Of a stretch of DNA of 36,889 bases, positions 23,815 to 30,686 are shown in pieces (position 1 is the first letter of the stretch; each line of letters starts with the position of its first letter). The position numbers were made by a program, and so were the translations under genes. This DNA is from a virus. Under the pieces are notes generated by a model. That model did no database searches, was not told the DNA's origin, and saw nothing but the letters and a program-made list of their open reading frames with translations. Location of the stretch: IMG/VR virus record IMGVR_UViG_3300035156_000369, positions 1 to 36,889 of that record; one strand, given 5' to 3'.

Positions 23815-24264
23815 TCAGACGCAGGCAGCAGCATGCCCGGCCAGCAGCTGGTGCACGTACGTGAGCAGACGCAGCTGCGCGCCGTAGCGCTCTTCGAACC
23901 GGGCTTTAAATGGGTGCACGGCGATCAGTGCCTTGTCCTCGCCGGCGCCGTCCTGGTGGTGGCCAGCGCACAGCGGAAGCACCAGGCCATGGCAGCCAGG
24001 CTTTGTCCGGCCGTCGATGTGGTGAATGCTGACGTGCGGGGTGAAGTGGCCATCGATGCGGCAGGCGACGCAGCCGACGATTTCCACCATGCGCGTCCAC
24101 AGGATTTTTTCCGGCTTCGTTGGCCGGCGCTGCGCGCTCTTGAGGGTGCGCTTCGTGCGCTCGCGCCCGTTGTTGGTCGACCGGGCCAGGTAGCCGCTTC
24201 GGGCCATGGCTGTGGTGCGCGGCTTGAACGCCGTGCGGACCAACTGGGCGCGGGCGGGTGTCAT
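23815..24264 (-). CDS. Ref-like HNH nuclease (RecA-dependent nuclease family)
   Basis: The 149-residue protein matches the Ref family, first described in phage P1. The metal/HNH core is CVACRIDG (Cys65, Cys68), SIHHIDGRTKPGCHG (His81, His82, His92) and LPLCAGHHQ (Cys99, His102, His103), followed by HPFKARFEERYG. The N-terminal 50 residues are very basic, as in P1 Ref. P1 Ref cuts DNA at RecA-made displacement loops. An internal ATG at 24207 could also start the protein; 24264 is chosen because it overlaps the upstream stop as ATGA. It may support phage recombination. Confidence 0.8.
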   Translation of the reverse strand: MTPARAQLVRTAFKPRTTAMARSGYLARSTNNGRERTKRTLKSAQRRPTKPEKILWTRMVEIVGCVACRIDGHFTPHVSIHHIDGRTKPGCHGLVLPLCAGHHQDGAGEDKALIAVHPFKARFEERYGAQLRLLTYVHQLLAGHAAACV

Positions 24265-24440
24265 GCGGAGGCGATCTCTGGGTGCGCCCAGTCAGCATAG
24301 GCCCGGTCCCAGCCGTCTTGCCACTCGACGATCGCTGGTGCGCTCCAGTTCATGCCATGGTCGTCGCGACTGCGACCGGCCTGGAATGCTTCAGTACCGC
24401 GTTCGCGAATATGCTCGCGTGAAATGATCAGTTCGTTCAT
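24261..24440 (-). CDS. Small RMF/CrpP-like protein
   Basis: The 59-residue protein (MNELIISREHIRERGTEAFQ onward) carries the pattern G-x-EAF-x-AGR...WQDGWDRAY, which resembles the ribosome modulation factor/CrpP fold: one helix with GxxAxxxG, a loop, then W-x-x-GW. Phage-borne members are common and mostly uncharacterised. Its start and stop overlap the neighbours as ATGA on both sides. Ribosome binding would be a guess, so only fold-level similarity is claimed. Confidence 0.6.
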   Translation of the reverse strand: MNELIISREHIRERGTEAFQAGRSRDDHGMNWSAPAIVEWQDGWDRAYADWAHPEIASA

Positions 24441-24616
24441 GGTTGGGCTCCAGCTTCATCAACGACCTTGGCCAGGTCGGTGCGTGCCTTGTATTCGGCG
24501 CGCTGTTTATCGGGGTCCTGCTTGTCTGCGATGGCGGCCTTAGCGCGCTGGCGCCAGACTTTTGCGGCAGGGACGATCTTTTCGTCCGGCGTGCCGCGGG
24601 TACTTTTCTGTCCCAT
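24437..24616 (-). CDS. Small basic helical protein of unknown function
   Basis: The 59-residue protein starts at 24616 (MGQKSTRGTPDEKIVPAAKV), preceded by AAGGAAACGA, a good ribosome site; a longer ORF in frame is a shadow. It is highly charged and helical (WRQRAKAAIADKQDPDKQRAEY). It overlaps the RMF-like gene (ATGA). It could bind nucleic acid, but no family is recognised. Confidence 0.55.
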   Translation of the reverse strand: MGQKSTRGTPDEKIVPAAKVWRQRAKAAIADKQDPDKQRAEYKARTDLAKVVDEAGAQP

Positions 24617-24681
24617 TCGTTTCCTTGGTATTCGTCGGTTGGCACTACGGTGCGGTGGCTTCGTGTCGAAGGCGAAAGCCT

Positions 24682-24921
24682 TTAAACCTGCCTCCGGAGG
24701 GACATAAAGGCGCTGCCCCGGGCCGCTGGCCGACCAGGACCCCGACATCCCCGGGATTCCTTTCGCTGTGGCGGCGCTTTACCATCTGTCCGCTCCGCAA
24801 CGTTGATGAGGTGACGGAAATACGGGCTGCGGCCCAAGCCGCCGCGCAGGCGATCGAGGCAACTGACCTCCGCGCCGTTCAAAAGGACTTCGATGGTGAC
24901 GTTGCGGGTGTTCGTGTTCAT
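24682..24921 (-). CDS. Putative ribbon-helix-helix DNA-binding protein
   Basis: The 79-residue protein has an N-terminal 40-residue block, RNVTIEVLLNGAEVSCLDRL then GLGRSPYFRHLINVA, with the strand-helix-helix pattern of Arc/CopG-type regulators (alternating strand, then LDxL and GRSxxxRxLI). The C-terminal tail is basic and Pro/Arg-rich. AGGAG precedes the ATG at 24921. It lies second in the cro operon, where small early regulators are usual. Confidence 0.6.
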   Translation of the reverse strand: MNTNTRNVTIEVLLNGAEVSCLDRLRGGLGRSPYFRHLINVAERTDGKAPPQRKESRGCRGPGRPAARGSAFMSLRRQV

Positions 24922-25034
24922 GCAGTGCTCCTGGTAGTGGGGTAATTCAGGCGTTCAAGGCGTTGATAGAAGGAATTTCATTTCCTAAATGCAACAGTAA
25001 GGACGTGCAAAAGCCGCCGGGGTCACAACGGCGT

Positions 25035-25268
25035 TTAAACGGGATCGGTCAGGTGAGGCTCGTTGCCCAGTTCAGGCTTGGGTGCAAATACATCCGGACG
25101 GGCCAGTCGGATGAACTTAAGTTGATGCTTAGGTACGCCGTTCCGTCGCCACTGCGACACCGCGGCTGCGGAGACGACGCACAGCTCGGCCGCCTTCGCA
25201 GTGCCGCCGAGCCTCTCGATTACATCGAGTGCTTCGGCATTCAGTGCTGGATCGTCGTTCATGGGCAT
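25035..25268 (-). CDS. Cro-like (YdaS-type) HTH repressor
   Basis: The 77-residue protein carries a helix-turn-helix: DVIERLGGTAKAAELCVVSAAAVSQWRRNGVPKHQLKFIRL, as in YdaS/Cro-type regulators. It is divergent from the CI-type repressor with three palindromic operators between them, the classic genetic switch. Either ATG (25268 or 25262) could start translation; GAG lies suitably before 25262. It is expressed from the promoter at 25292-25320 and heads the early operon containing replication genes. Confidence 0.8.
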   Translation of the reverse strand: MPMNDDPALNAEALDVIERLGGTAKAAELCVVSAAAVSQWRRNGVPKHQLKFIRLARPDVFAPKPELGNEPHLTDPV

Positions 25269-25291
25269 CTCGGGTTGGACTAGGTTTCCAG

Positions 25292-25320
25292 ATATTAAGG
25301 CAACTTAATTTATAAGTCAA
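25292..25320 (-). promoter_or_regulatory. Early rightward (PR-like) promoter of the cro operon
   Basis: On the minus strand TTGACT (25315-25320) and TAATAT (25292-25297) are separated by 17 bases, a near-ideal sigma70 promoter reading toward cro. Each box overlaps one of the palindromic operators. Confidence 0.8.
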
Positions 25321-25355
25321 GGCACCTTAACTTAAGTTTAGTTAAGCTAGCTAAA
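25295..25355. promoter_or_regulatory. Tripartite operator between cro and cI
   Basis: Three 14-base palindromes follow the pattern TTAAG-N4-CTTAA: 25295-25308 (perfect), 25317-25330 (TCAAG on one side) and 25342-25355 (CTAAA on one side). Spacings are 22 and 25 bases, about two helical turns. The first two cover the -10 and -35 of the cro promoter; the third reaches the cI start codon. The same palindrome recurs twice at 27385-27420. Confidence 0.8.
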
Positions 25356-26071
25356 TGGGAAATTTCAAATTGCTATCGGAACGACTAAAGTGGGCGGTGC
25401 AACGAAGGCTCGAGGCAGAGCCAACGATCACGCGCATCACAAAAGGAAAAATTGCACTGGAGGCTGGCGTTTCGCCGACGGCAGCTGGCTACTGGTTTGC
25501 TGATACGAATGGCATGCAGGCCCCCGCAGCACGCAGGCTAGGGGCATTCCTTGGCGTAGATCCTGTCTGGCTTGAAAAAGGAGAGGGCTCGCCAGAGATC
25601 GCGCCAGCAAAGGAGGATCTCGGATACCAGGCCCTCGAAGCAAGCGACCAGCAGTTCGTCCAGATACCGCTGGTTGAGCTCAAGCTGTCGGCGGGACTCT
25701 CCGGCTATCAGACCGCACCGCTCGGCGAAGGTGATTCGATACTCAATCTGCGCCAGGGCTGGATGCGGTCGAGACGGCTTAACCCGAAGAATCTTGTAGC
25801 CATCCAAGTCACAGGGGACAGTATGGAGAGGGCGCTACACGCGGGCGATATCGTAATTTTGGACACCTCCGATACTTCGCCGAAAGATGGTGAAGTTTAT
25901 GCTGTAAATTACGAGGGCCAGGCTGTGGTCAAGCGTCTAGAGCGGGATGCGGGCGACTGGTGGCTGACATCCGATAACGCGAGCCCTGGGCGACACGCCC
26001 GAAAGGTCTGTCGTGGTGATGACTGCATCATTGTGGGCCGCGTGGTGCGGAAAGAAAGTGACCGAATCTAA
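25355..26071 (+). CDS. CI/LexA-type prophage repressor (S24 peptidase)
   Basis: The 238-residue protein has an N-terminal DNA-binding region (about 10-70, with KGKIALEAGVSPTAAGYWF as HTH) and a C-terminal LexA-like domain. The self-cleavage site is likely Ala113-Gly114 (KLSAGLSG), the nucleophile Ser156 (TGDSMERA) and the general base Lys193 (AVVKRLE). It should hold the lysogenic state by binding the TTAAG-N4-CTTAA operators and be inactivated by RecA-stimulated self-cleavage after DNA damage. There is no Shine-Dalgarno before the ATG and the third operator overlaps it, so the mRNA may be nearly leaderless, as for lambda cI from PRM. Confidence 0.9.
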   Translation: MGNFKLLSERLKWAVQRRLEAEPTITRITKGKIALEAGVSPTAAGYWFADTNGMQAPAARRLGAFLGVDPVWLEKGEGSPEIAPAKEDLGYQALEASDQQFVQIPLVELKLSAGLSGYQTAPLGEGDSILNLRQGWMRSRRLNPKNLVAIQVTGDSMERALHAGDIVILDTSDTSPKDGEVYAVNYEGQAVVKRLERDAGDWWLTSDNASPGRHARKVCRGDDCIIVGRVVRKESDRI

Positions 26072-26317
26072 TTGAAAATATCCATCGCAGAGACACGTAT
26101 TGCACAAGGTAATTTGCTTATCGCTATCGTTGAGACGGAATCTGTCGGCCCGGCGGGTGATCTGATTCTTAAAAAACTAAATGCGTTTTATCCCCACCTT
26201 CCTGCCATGCTAATCAGCGTAAGCGATAATGGTTTTTCGGCGTACGCCCACTTTGAAACACATCGGCTGTTAGCAATGATTCAGCTGAAGGCGCTTGTTT
26301 TTCATCGATTGATTTGA
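26072..26317 (+). CDS. Small protein co-transcribed with the repressor
   Basis: The 81-residue protein starts at a TTG immediately after the repressor stop (TAATTG), the only start consistent with the N-terminus MKISIAETRIAQGNLLIAIVE. It is a mixed alpha/beta sequence with GPAGDLILKKLNAFYPHLPAMLISV and ends in a hydrophobic helix. I have an impression of similar small proteins after repressor genes in other prophages, but no function is known to me. Co-transcription suggests a role in lysogeny. Confidence 0.65.
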   Translation: MKISIAETRIAQGNLLIAIVETESVGPAGDLILKKLNAFYPHLPAMLISVSDNGFSAYAHFETHRLLAMIQLKALVFHRLI

Positions 26318-26355
26318 ATTGCCCACCTGACGTGAAACTGCCTTTTTAAGGGAAT

Positions 26356-26646
26356 ATGAAATTAATAACAGTCTTGCTTAGCTTTGGACTAGCAGCGTGC
26401 GCTTCAACATCAGGCGTTTATAAATCTGGCCTAGATACTTTCACTGTCGCAGCCACGGCCTCTCCCGGTGCTGGTGGCAGCGCAAAGGCGAAGGGATCAG
26501 CCTACTCCGCGGCGGAGAAGGAATGTTCGCAACATAACGGCGCTGTGGAAGTCGTATCCGAGAAAGTATCCGCTCCAACTTGGACCGATGGAATGCATAC
26601 GATTGATTTGGTATTCCGATGCCGTGCAACTGGGAGCGCCGCGTGA
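26356..26646 (+). CDS. Prophage lipoprotein 1 (lysogeny-expressed)
   Basis: The 96-residue protein starts MKLITVLLSFGLAAC, a lipoprotein signal with lipobox LAAC and Cys15 as the lipidated residue. The mature part is about 80 residues with two more cysteines (CSQHNG and FRC near the end) and no membrane span. AAGGGA precedes the ATG. It resembles the next protein in size, signal and the C-terminal VxFxC ending, indicating duplication. Expression with the repressor suggests a lysogenic-conversion role, such as blocking a phage receptor; this is inference. Confidence 0.75.
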   Translation: MKLITVLLSFGLAACASTSGVYKSGLDTFTVAATASPGAGGSAKAKGSAYSAAEKECSQHNGAVEVVSEKVSAPTWTDGMHTIDLVFRCRATGSAA

Positions 26647-26921
26647 TGGTGCGTTGCGGGCTCATGCTAGCATTGATTCTATCTGGCTGCGCAACTCAAA
26701 CTGGAATAGTCTCAACCGGAGCTAACTCTTATATGCTTATGAAGCAGGGTAATGGCTTTTGGACATCGCCAAGTCTATTGGTGGCAGATGTTACCCGTCA
26801 GGCAAGCGAATATTGTTCGGCTAGTGGAAAGTCGATTTCCATAGTTTCAACAAAAGAAAAGCCGGTCGGTATTCGCCCTGGCGACTATCCTGAAGGTGAA
26901 GTGCGGTTTAACTGTAATTAA
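26646..26921 (+). CDS. Prophage lipoprotein 2, paralogue of lipoprotein 1
   Basis: The 91-residue protein starts at 26646 (MVRCGLMLALILSGCATQTG), overlapping the stop of the first lipoprotein by one base (TGATG). It has lipobox LSGC (Cys15). The mature part has YCSASGKSISIVSTKEKPVG and ends EGEVRFNCN, parallel to ECSQHNGAVEVVSEKVSAP and DLVFRC in lipoprotein 1, so the Cys pair and spacing are conserved. Base composition is AT-richer than the virion genes, as expected for a moron. Confidence 0.75.
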   Translation: MVRCGLMLALILSGCATQTGIVSTGANSYMLMKQGNGFWTSPSLLVADVTRQASEYCSASGKSISIVSTKEKPVGIRPGDYPEGEVRFNCN

Positions 26922-26964
26922 GTTCCGCGAGTTTGGCACAGTAATATTACATTAAAGGGGTGCG

Positions 26965-27282
26965 ATGTCTATCGAAGACGATGTGGTCCAGCTACAGCGC
27001 GAACTGAATGAGCTTAGGCAAAATTTCCGTGAGTACGGCACAATTCACCAATATGATCTCGGTCAGGCCCAAGCTTTTCGCGCTGCAATTACCGCTATTA
27101 TTGCAGCCCATCCTGATCCGGATTTGTTGGCGGTTCATCTGGACCAACACCTTTCTCGCCCGGAGGCCAGTGAGGTTTTTCAGTCGAACAACGAGGAACG
27201 CCTACAAGGTTTGCAAGCCGCACAAGCCTATCTCCTTGAAGTAGTCGGTATCGCTCAAAGGCTGCATCGTACGCCTCGTTAG
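26965..27282 (+). CDS. Small helical protein at the end of the immunity operon
   Basis: The 105-residue protein has an N-terminal coiled coil (DDVVQLQRELNELRQNFREYG) and a C-terminal helical part, no signal and no membrane segment. AAAGGGG lies just before the ATG. It is followed by an intrinsic terminator at 27309, which closes the repressor-lipoprotein transcript. The function is not recognised. Confidence 0.65.
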   Translation: MSIEDDVVQLQRELNELRQNFREYGTIHQYDLGQAQAFRAAITAIIAAHPDPDLLAVHLDQHLSRPEASEVFQSNNEERLQGLQAAQAYLLEVVGIAQRLHRTPR

Positions 27283-27308
27283 CGTCTAGTCCCATCTCCA
27301 CTCTCCAC

Positions 27309-27332
27309 GCCCCGCCAGCCGGGGCTTTTTTT
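27309..27332 (+). terminator. Intrinsic terminator of the immunity operon
   Basis: GCCCCG and CGGGGC form a 6-bp stem around a CCAGC loop, followed by seven T. It separates the immunity operon from the left early promoter. Confidence 0.85.
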
Positions 27333-27384
27333 CGCCCCGACGATCGGTGCGCGAAAAAATCTTAACATTTTTTTGGCGGCAAGT

Positions 27385-27423
27385 TTAAGGTAGCTTGACA
27401 TTAAAATTAAGCCAGCTTAAGAT
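27385..27423 (+). promoter_or_regulatory. Left early promoter with two repressor operators (PL/OL-like)
   Basis: TTGACA (27395-27400), a 17-base spacer and TAAGAT (27418-27423) form a strong sigma70 promoter. Two operators of the same palindrome as at the cro-cI switch overlap it: TTAAG-GTAG-CTTGA (27385-27398) and TTAAG-CCAG-CTTAA (27407-27420), 22 bases apart. Their placement over -35 and -10 is the same as at the cro promoter, so repressor binding should block the whole left operon in the lysogen. Confidence 0.85.
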
Positions 27424-27465
27424 GACTTATCGAAACGCGCCGACCAGCGCACACCGGAGACCACG

Positions 27466-27588
27466 ATGCGCTTCCTTCTGTTTTACAAAATTGAACTCAC
27501 GGACCGTTTCCCGGTCACCACCGCAATCTGCGGAACCTGCGTGACCTTTGCGCTAGCCACCTGCTTGCATGCGATGGGCTGGCTGTAA
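27466..27588 (+). CDS. Very small membrane protein, first gene of the left operon
   Basis: The 40-residue protein (MRFLLFYKIELTDRF, then TTAICGTCVTFALATCLHAMGW) has one membrane-like segment at about residues 18-38 with three cysteines. GGAG sits six bases before the ATG, an ideal ribosome site, and the stop overlaps the next start by one base (TAATG). The family is unknown. Confidence 0.6.
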   Translation: MRFLLFYKIELTDRFPVTTAICGTCVTFALATCLHAMGWL

Positions 27589-27689
27589 TGCGCACCGTCT
27601 ACAACCTTTTCCGCTTCTACCGCCGCCGTGGTGCCACACCGATCGGCGCGGTGCGGACGGCACTGCGCGTCTACCACCACGGCTTTTGA
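27588..27689 (+). CDS. Very small Arg-rich protein
   Basis: The 33-residue protein (MRTVYNLFRFYRRRGATPIG onward) is strongly basic and starts within the stop of the preceding gene (TAATG). It has a character seen in small early proteins of Burkholderiales prophages, but I know no function. The overlap supports translation. Confidence 0.5.
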   Translation: MRTVYNLFRFYRRRGATPIGAVRTALRVYHHGF

Positions 27690-27690
27690 A

Positions 27691-27879
27691 ATGGCTCGCA
27701 TCGCGCCAGACCGCGCCGCCCTCGAAGTCGCCCACCGGCTGCTCATGACGGCAGCGCCGCTTGACGCGATGCTGAAAAACGCCACGCTGAAAATCGTGCT
27801 CGAAATCGTCGCCAGCCGCCACATGGCGCGCCGCGCCCAGGTCGACGTGAAAAAGCTCCAGGCGAACGACCGCGACTAG
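27691..27879 (+). CDS. Small helical protein of the left operon
   Basis: The 62-residue protein starts at 27691 (MARIAPDRAALEVAHRLL), one base after the previous stop; a longer in-frame ORF is a shadow. It is entirely helical with a basic C-terminus (ARRAQVDVKKLQANDRD) and no membrane segment. The family is not recognised. Confidence 0.55.
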   Translation: MARIAPDRAALEVAHRLLMTAAPLDAMLKNATLKIVLEIVASRHMARRAQVDVKKLQANDRD

Positions 27880-27927
27880 CCGGCCGCCGCCGCACCAGAT
27901 TCTTTTACCCACCACCAGAGGAACAAC

Positions 27928-28470
27928 ATGTTCACTGAATTACATGCGATGGCGAAGGCCGCCATGCTTTTGATTACCGCTACCGCCGAGGGCGACCAGC
28001 TGCGCATCAGCATCACGCCGTCGTACCCCGACGGCAAAGTCCCGGCCGGCGCCACCGCGCTGCGACCGCTGGCCGTGGTCGGCACGCCGGACGAACTGAA
28101 CGAGGACTTCGCCGCAGTGCTCAACCTATGGCAAGCGCCGAAGCTGTCGGTGCTCGAGCAGGCTCAGGCCCAGGTCGCCGAGCTGGACGACGATGCCGAC
28201 ACGCAGAAGGCAACCGGCAAAGCCGTCACCAAGGCGTCCGATGCGAAGTCGAAGACAAAGTCCACGCGCAAATCGGCACCTGCAGCGCCTGCCGACACCA
28301 GCGCGCAGCCAGGCGATGAGAAGAGTGGCGAAGCTGCCGTGCCGGTTGACGTGCACACCCTCGACATTTTCACGCAGCCGGCAAGCGTTGACGATGCTGG
28401 CGCACAGCCGAGCGGTGAGGGCGACGAAGCCGCCGCGCCGGTCGACGTGCCCGCGATTGACATTTTCTAA
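27928..28470 (+). CDS. PRTRC system protein E
   Basis: The 180-residue protein opens with the PRTRC-E conserved region (MFTELHAMAKAAMLLITATA, then GDQLRISITP and a PLAVVGTPDELNEDF block, to about residue 70). A low-complexity Lys/Ala/Pro/Asp tail follows. In the tail a segment of about 25 residues is duplicated, each copy ending in PVDVxxxDIF (139-148 and 171-180, the very C-terminus). AGAGGAAC precedes the ATG. It opens the PRTRC run and is only 11 bases from protein C. Its biochemical role is unknown. Confidence 0.85.
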   Translation: MFTELHAMAKAAMLLITATAEGDQLRISITPSYPDGKVPAGATALRPLAVVGTPDELNEDFAAVLNLWQAPKLSVLEQAQAQVAELDDDADTQKATGKAVTKASDAKSKTKSTRKSAPAAPADTSAQPGDEKSGEAAVPVDVHTLDIFTQPASVDDAGAQPSGEGDEAAAPVDVPAIDIF

Positions 28471-28481
28471 CGGAGCCGGCC

Positions 28482-28685
28482 ATGCACACCACCGCCCTCA
28501 TCCGTGAATTCCGCTATAACGCCGTGCGCCTGGCCGACCCGCTGCCGACCATGACGCTGCTGCAGGTGCGCGACTTCTATTCGAACGTCTACCCCGAACT
28601 GACCAGCGCCGATATCGAAGGCCCTGAGCAGGCCGGCAATAAACAGATTTTCACCTTCCGGCGCGCCGTCGGCACGAAGGGCTGA
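28482..28685 (+). CDS. PRTRC system protein C, ubiquitin-like
   Basis: The 67-residue protein matches PRTRC-C, grouped with prokaryotic ubiquitin-like (Prok_Ub) proteins as I recall the family. Features are REFRYNAVRLADPLPTMTLLQVRDFYSNVYPEL and the C-terminus IFTFRRAVGTKG. The chain ends in Gly67, as needed for activation by an E1-type enzyme without processing. The size and alternation of strands and one helix fit a small beta-grasp fold. GGAG precedes the ATG. It lies in one operon with E2-like, JAMM and ThiF-like genes, so it is the likely modifier. Confidence 0.8.
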   Translation: MHTTALIREFRYNAVRLADPLPTMTLLQVRDFYSNVYPELTSADIEGPEQAGNKQIFTFRRAVGTKG

Positions 28686-28687
28686 TC

Positions 28688-28888
28688 ATGCTGACCAAGG
28701 CAATCGCAATTGCTCGCCTGCGCGCCACCGGCTCCCTGGGTAGCGACGAGATGACAGTGAAAATCATCCCGGCAGCCGCAGGCAAAGAACCGCTGGCGCG
28801 CTTGGTGAGTAATGTGCTGCTGTCGAATCCGAAATCGCGCGGCATTCGCATGGTCGCGTCAGGTTCCAACCAGGCGGTGCTGCCGTGA
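28688..28888 (+). CDS. Small unassigned protein within the PRTRC cassette
   Basis: The 66-residue protein (MLTKAIAIARLRATGSLGSD) starts two bases after protein C and its stop overlaps the start of protein F (TGATG). It has a mixed alpha/beta composition and no motif I recognise. Its tight placement suggests it works with or is translated with the cassette. I cannot say whether it is usual in PRTRC cassettes. Confidence 0.6.
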   Translation: MLTKAIAIARLRATGSLGSDEMTVKIIPAAAGKEPLARLVSNVLLSNPKSRGIRMVASGSNQAVLP

Positions 28889-29943
28889 TGGCCGCCACCA
28901 GCTGCGCGCTGGCCATCCCGCACCTATCGCCGGCCGTGCCGCTGAAGTATCTGATCAGTGGCGCGGATGACCTGGTGGCGCCGCTGACGATCGCACTGCT
29001 CGAAGCGGACCTGATTACCAATGCCATGCTGCGCCACCCAAAGAACGCCACGCTGGCGCAAACCCTCGGCGGCGTGAACGCGCGCGACCTGGCAATGCGC
29101 GCGCTGTCGAAGTGGTGGGACGCAACCATCAAGGCAAATTCGTGCAAGTTCTTTCGATGGCAACTGCACGTGCAGCGCCTGGACGAGGATGAAATAGGCC
29201 CTGAGTACGACGGCAACGCCTGGTTCATTTTTACCCGGATGCACGACGACATTCCGCGCTTTGCCCTGCAGCGCCGCATCACGCAACTGGAGGATACCCT
29301 TGAGGGCTTCGGTCAGACCGTGCTGGCGGTGCTGAAGGACGCAACGCTTCGTTTGCCCGATTCGTTCACGCCGTGGGTTGCCGTGGATATGGCCGACTAC
29401 CTGCACTGGTCGAACTCGGAGACGGATGAGGAGCTGATCGAGGACTGCCGTGAAATGAATGGCTACGCCACCGCCCAGGAAGTCATCGACAACAATTCCG
29501 TAATGACCCGTGCGATGTTCTTCGCCGATGTGCCGCGCTGGGTGACAGCGCCAGTGCGCGTCGTGTCGCGGGATGAAATTTGCGCTGCCGACCTGGGGCT
29601 GTTCGGCCAGCGCGTTGTCGATGCTTGCGATGCCATCGCCCAGCTGGTGAATGACCCCGGCTTTACGTTGACACCGTCGGACAAGGGCGTCTACCGATGC
29701 GGCCAGGACACGACGGACGGCGCCATGGTTCTGTTGTGGCACGAGGGTGACGTGCTGGGACAGGCAATCGACGATGTCATCAACGATCTGTTCAATGCCG
29801 GCATGGCCACCGAATTCATCGACGCCAATCCCGTGCCGATGACCGCCGCCGGCATCCGCCACTTCCAGGACCTGACCGAGCAGACGATGAAGCTTGCGGT
29901 CCTGACCGAAAAACTGATCCTGCTGATTGGAGACCCGCTGTGA
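28888..29943 (+). CDS. PRTRC system protein F
   Basis: The 351-residue protein starts at the ATG at 28888 (MAATSCALAIPHLSPAVPLKYL); a GTG one codon upstream is possible. It matches the PRTRC-F layout with AMRALSKWWDATIKANSCKFFRWQLHV, NAWFIFTRMHDDIP, RFALQRRITQLEDTLEGFGQTVL and a long helical C-terminus. No catalytic motif is visible. It lies between the modifier gene and the E2-like gene and overlaps the latter by four bases (GTGA). Its role is unknown; a substrate-binding or scaffold role is only speculation. Confidence 0.75.
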   Translation: MAATSCALAIPHLSPAVPLKYLISGADDLVAPLTIALLEADLITNAMLRHPKNATLAQTLGGVNARDLAMRALSKWWDATIKANSCKFFRWQLHVQRLDEDEIGPEYDGNAWFIFTRMHDDIPRFALQRRITQLEDTLEGFGQTVLAVLKDATLRLPDSFTPWVAVDMADYLHWSNSETDEELIEDCREMNGYATAQEVIDNNSVMTRAMFFADVPRWVTAPVRVVSRDEICAADLGLFGQRVVDACDAIAQLVNDPGFTLTPSDKGVYRCGQDTTDGAMVLLWHEGDVLGQAIDDVINDLFNAGMATEFIDANPVPMTAAGIRHFQDLTEQTMKLAVLTEKLILLIGDPL

Positions 29944-30674
29944 GCCAACTTGTCAACGTTATCAGCGCGGGCGATCGCACCTTGCGCCTGGTCGGCGCGA
30001 TGCTGATGTACGACTCCGGCCAGGGCGACGTGTATGCCACGACGCACCAGATCGACGTCGACGCCGCCCATCCGGACCGGCGCGTTATCGGCCCAGGCGT
30101 CGCGCTCACGAAGGATGCGCTGGCCAAATTCGGCGCATCGGTCAGCGTCGCCACCGCGTACGCCGGCTTCGTGCCGTCGAACATGCTCTACACCTCACCG
30201 AACCTGCTCGCCTGGTGGGTGCCCGCAGCCATGCGCAACACGTGGTTCAAATGCACCGCTGACACGCTCGGCGAAGTGAGCGGCCCGGCAGCGCACCCGG
30301 CGCTCGTGTTCGTCGCCACTAGCGCGAACTGGTATGTGTTCGCGCTGCGCACATCCCAGCGCCCGGCGCCGGCCGCGCCGCTGTTTCATTCGCCACACAT
30401 GAACGTGTGGGACGGCGGCCGGATATGCACGGGCAACGTCGAACTGCCTGAGCATCTGTCGGCCGACACGCTGACCGCATATGAACAGGCCTTCTTCCGT
30501 AGCCGTTTCACGCATCCGAACCGGCAGGAGGCTGTGAAAAGCAAAGGCGGCATGTATGGCCTGTGGCGCGACCAGCTGGCCAAGCCGGACGCCGCCGCAA
30601 TGACCCGCGCGCTCAAGCCCGCAAAAGAAACGCTGCAACAAGCCATCGAACGTATTTCCGACAAAACCCGCTAA
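29940..30674 (+). CDS. PRTRC system protein B, E2-like
   Basis: The 244-residue protein starts with GTG (reads as Met-Ser-Gln-Leu) in the GTGA overlap with protein F. It matches PRTRC-B, which has been related to prokaryotic E2 (UBC-like) proteins. The block PLFHSPHMNVWDGGRICTGNV (residues 147-167) lines up by eye with the E2 HPN-V...G-x-[IV]-C loop, making Cys163 the candidate thioester cysteine. A central beta region (ALVFVATSANWYVFALR) precedes it and a helical C-terminus follows, as in E2 folds. It would receive the modifier from the ThiF-like enzyme. Confidence 0.8.
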   Translation: MSQLVNVISAGDRTLRLVGAMLMYDSGQGDVYATTHQIDVDAAHPDRRVIGPGVALTKDALAKFGASVSVATAYAGFVPSNMLYTSPNLLAWWVPAAMRNTWFKCTADTLGEVSGPAAHPALVFVATSANWYVFALRTSQRPAPAAPLFHSPHMNVWDGGRICTGNVELPEHLSADTLTAYEQAFFRSRFTHPNRQEAVKSKGGMYGLWRDQLAKPDAAAMTRALKPAKETLQQAIERISDKTR

Positions 30675-30686
30675 TCAAGGACCACC

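Noticed and set aside
24969-24988. Small inverted repeat AGGAA/TTCCT between cro and the RHH gene, possibly a nut boxB site
   Set aside because: The stem is only five pairs with a six-base loop that lacks a boxB-type loop, and no N-like gene is recognised.
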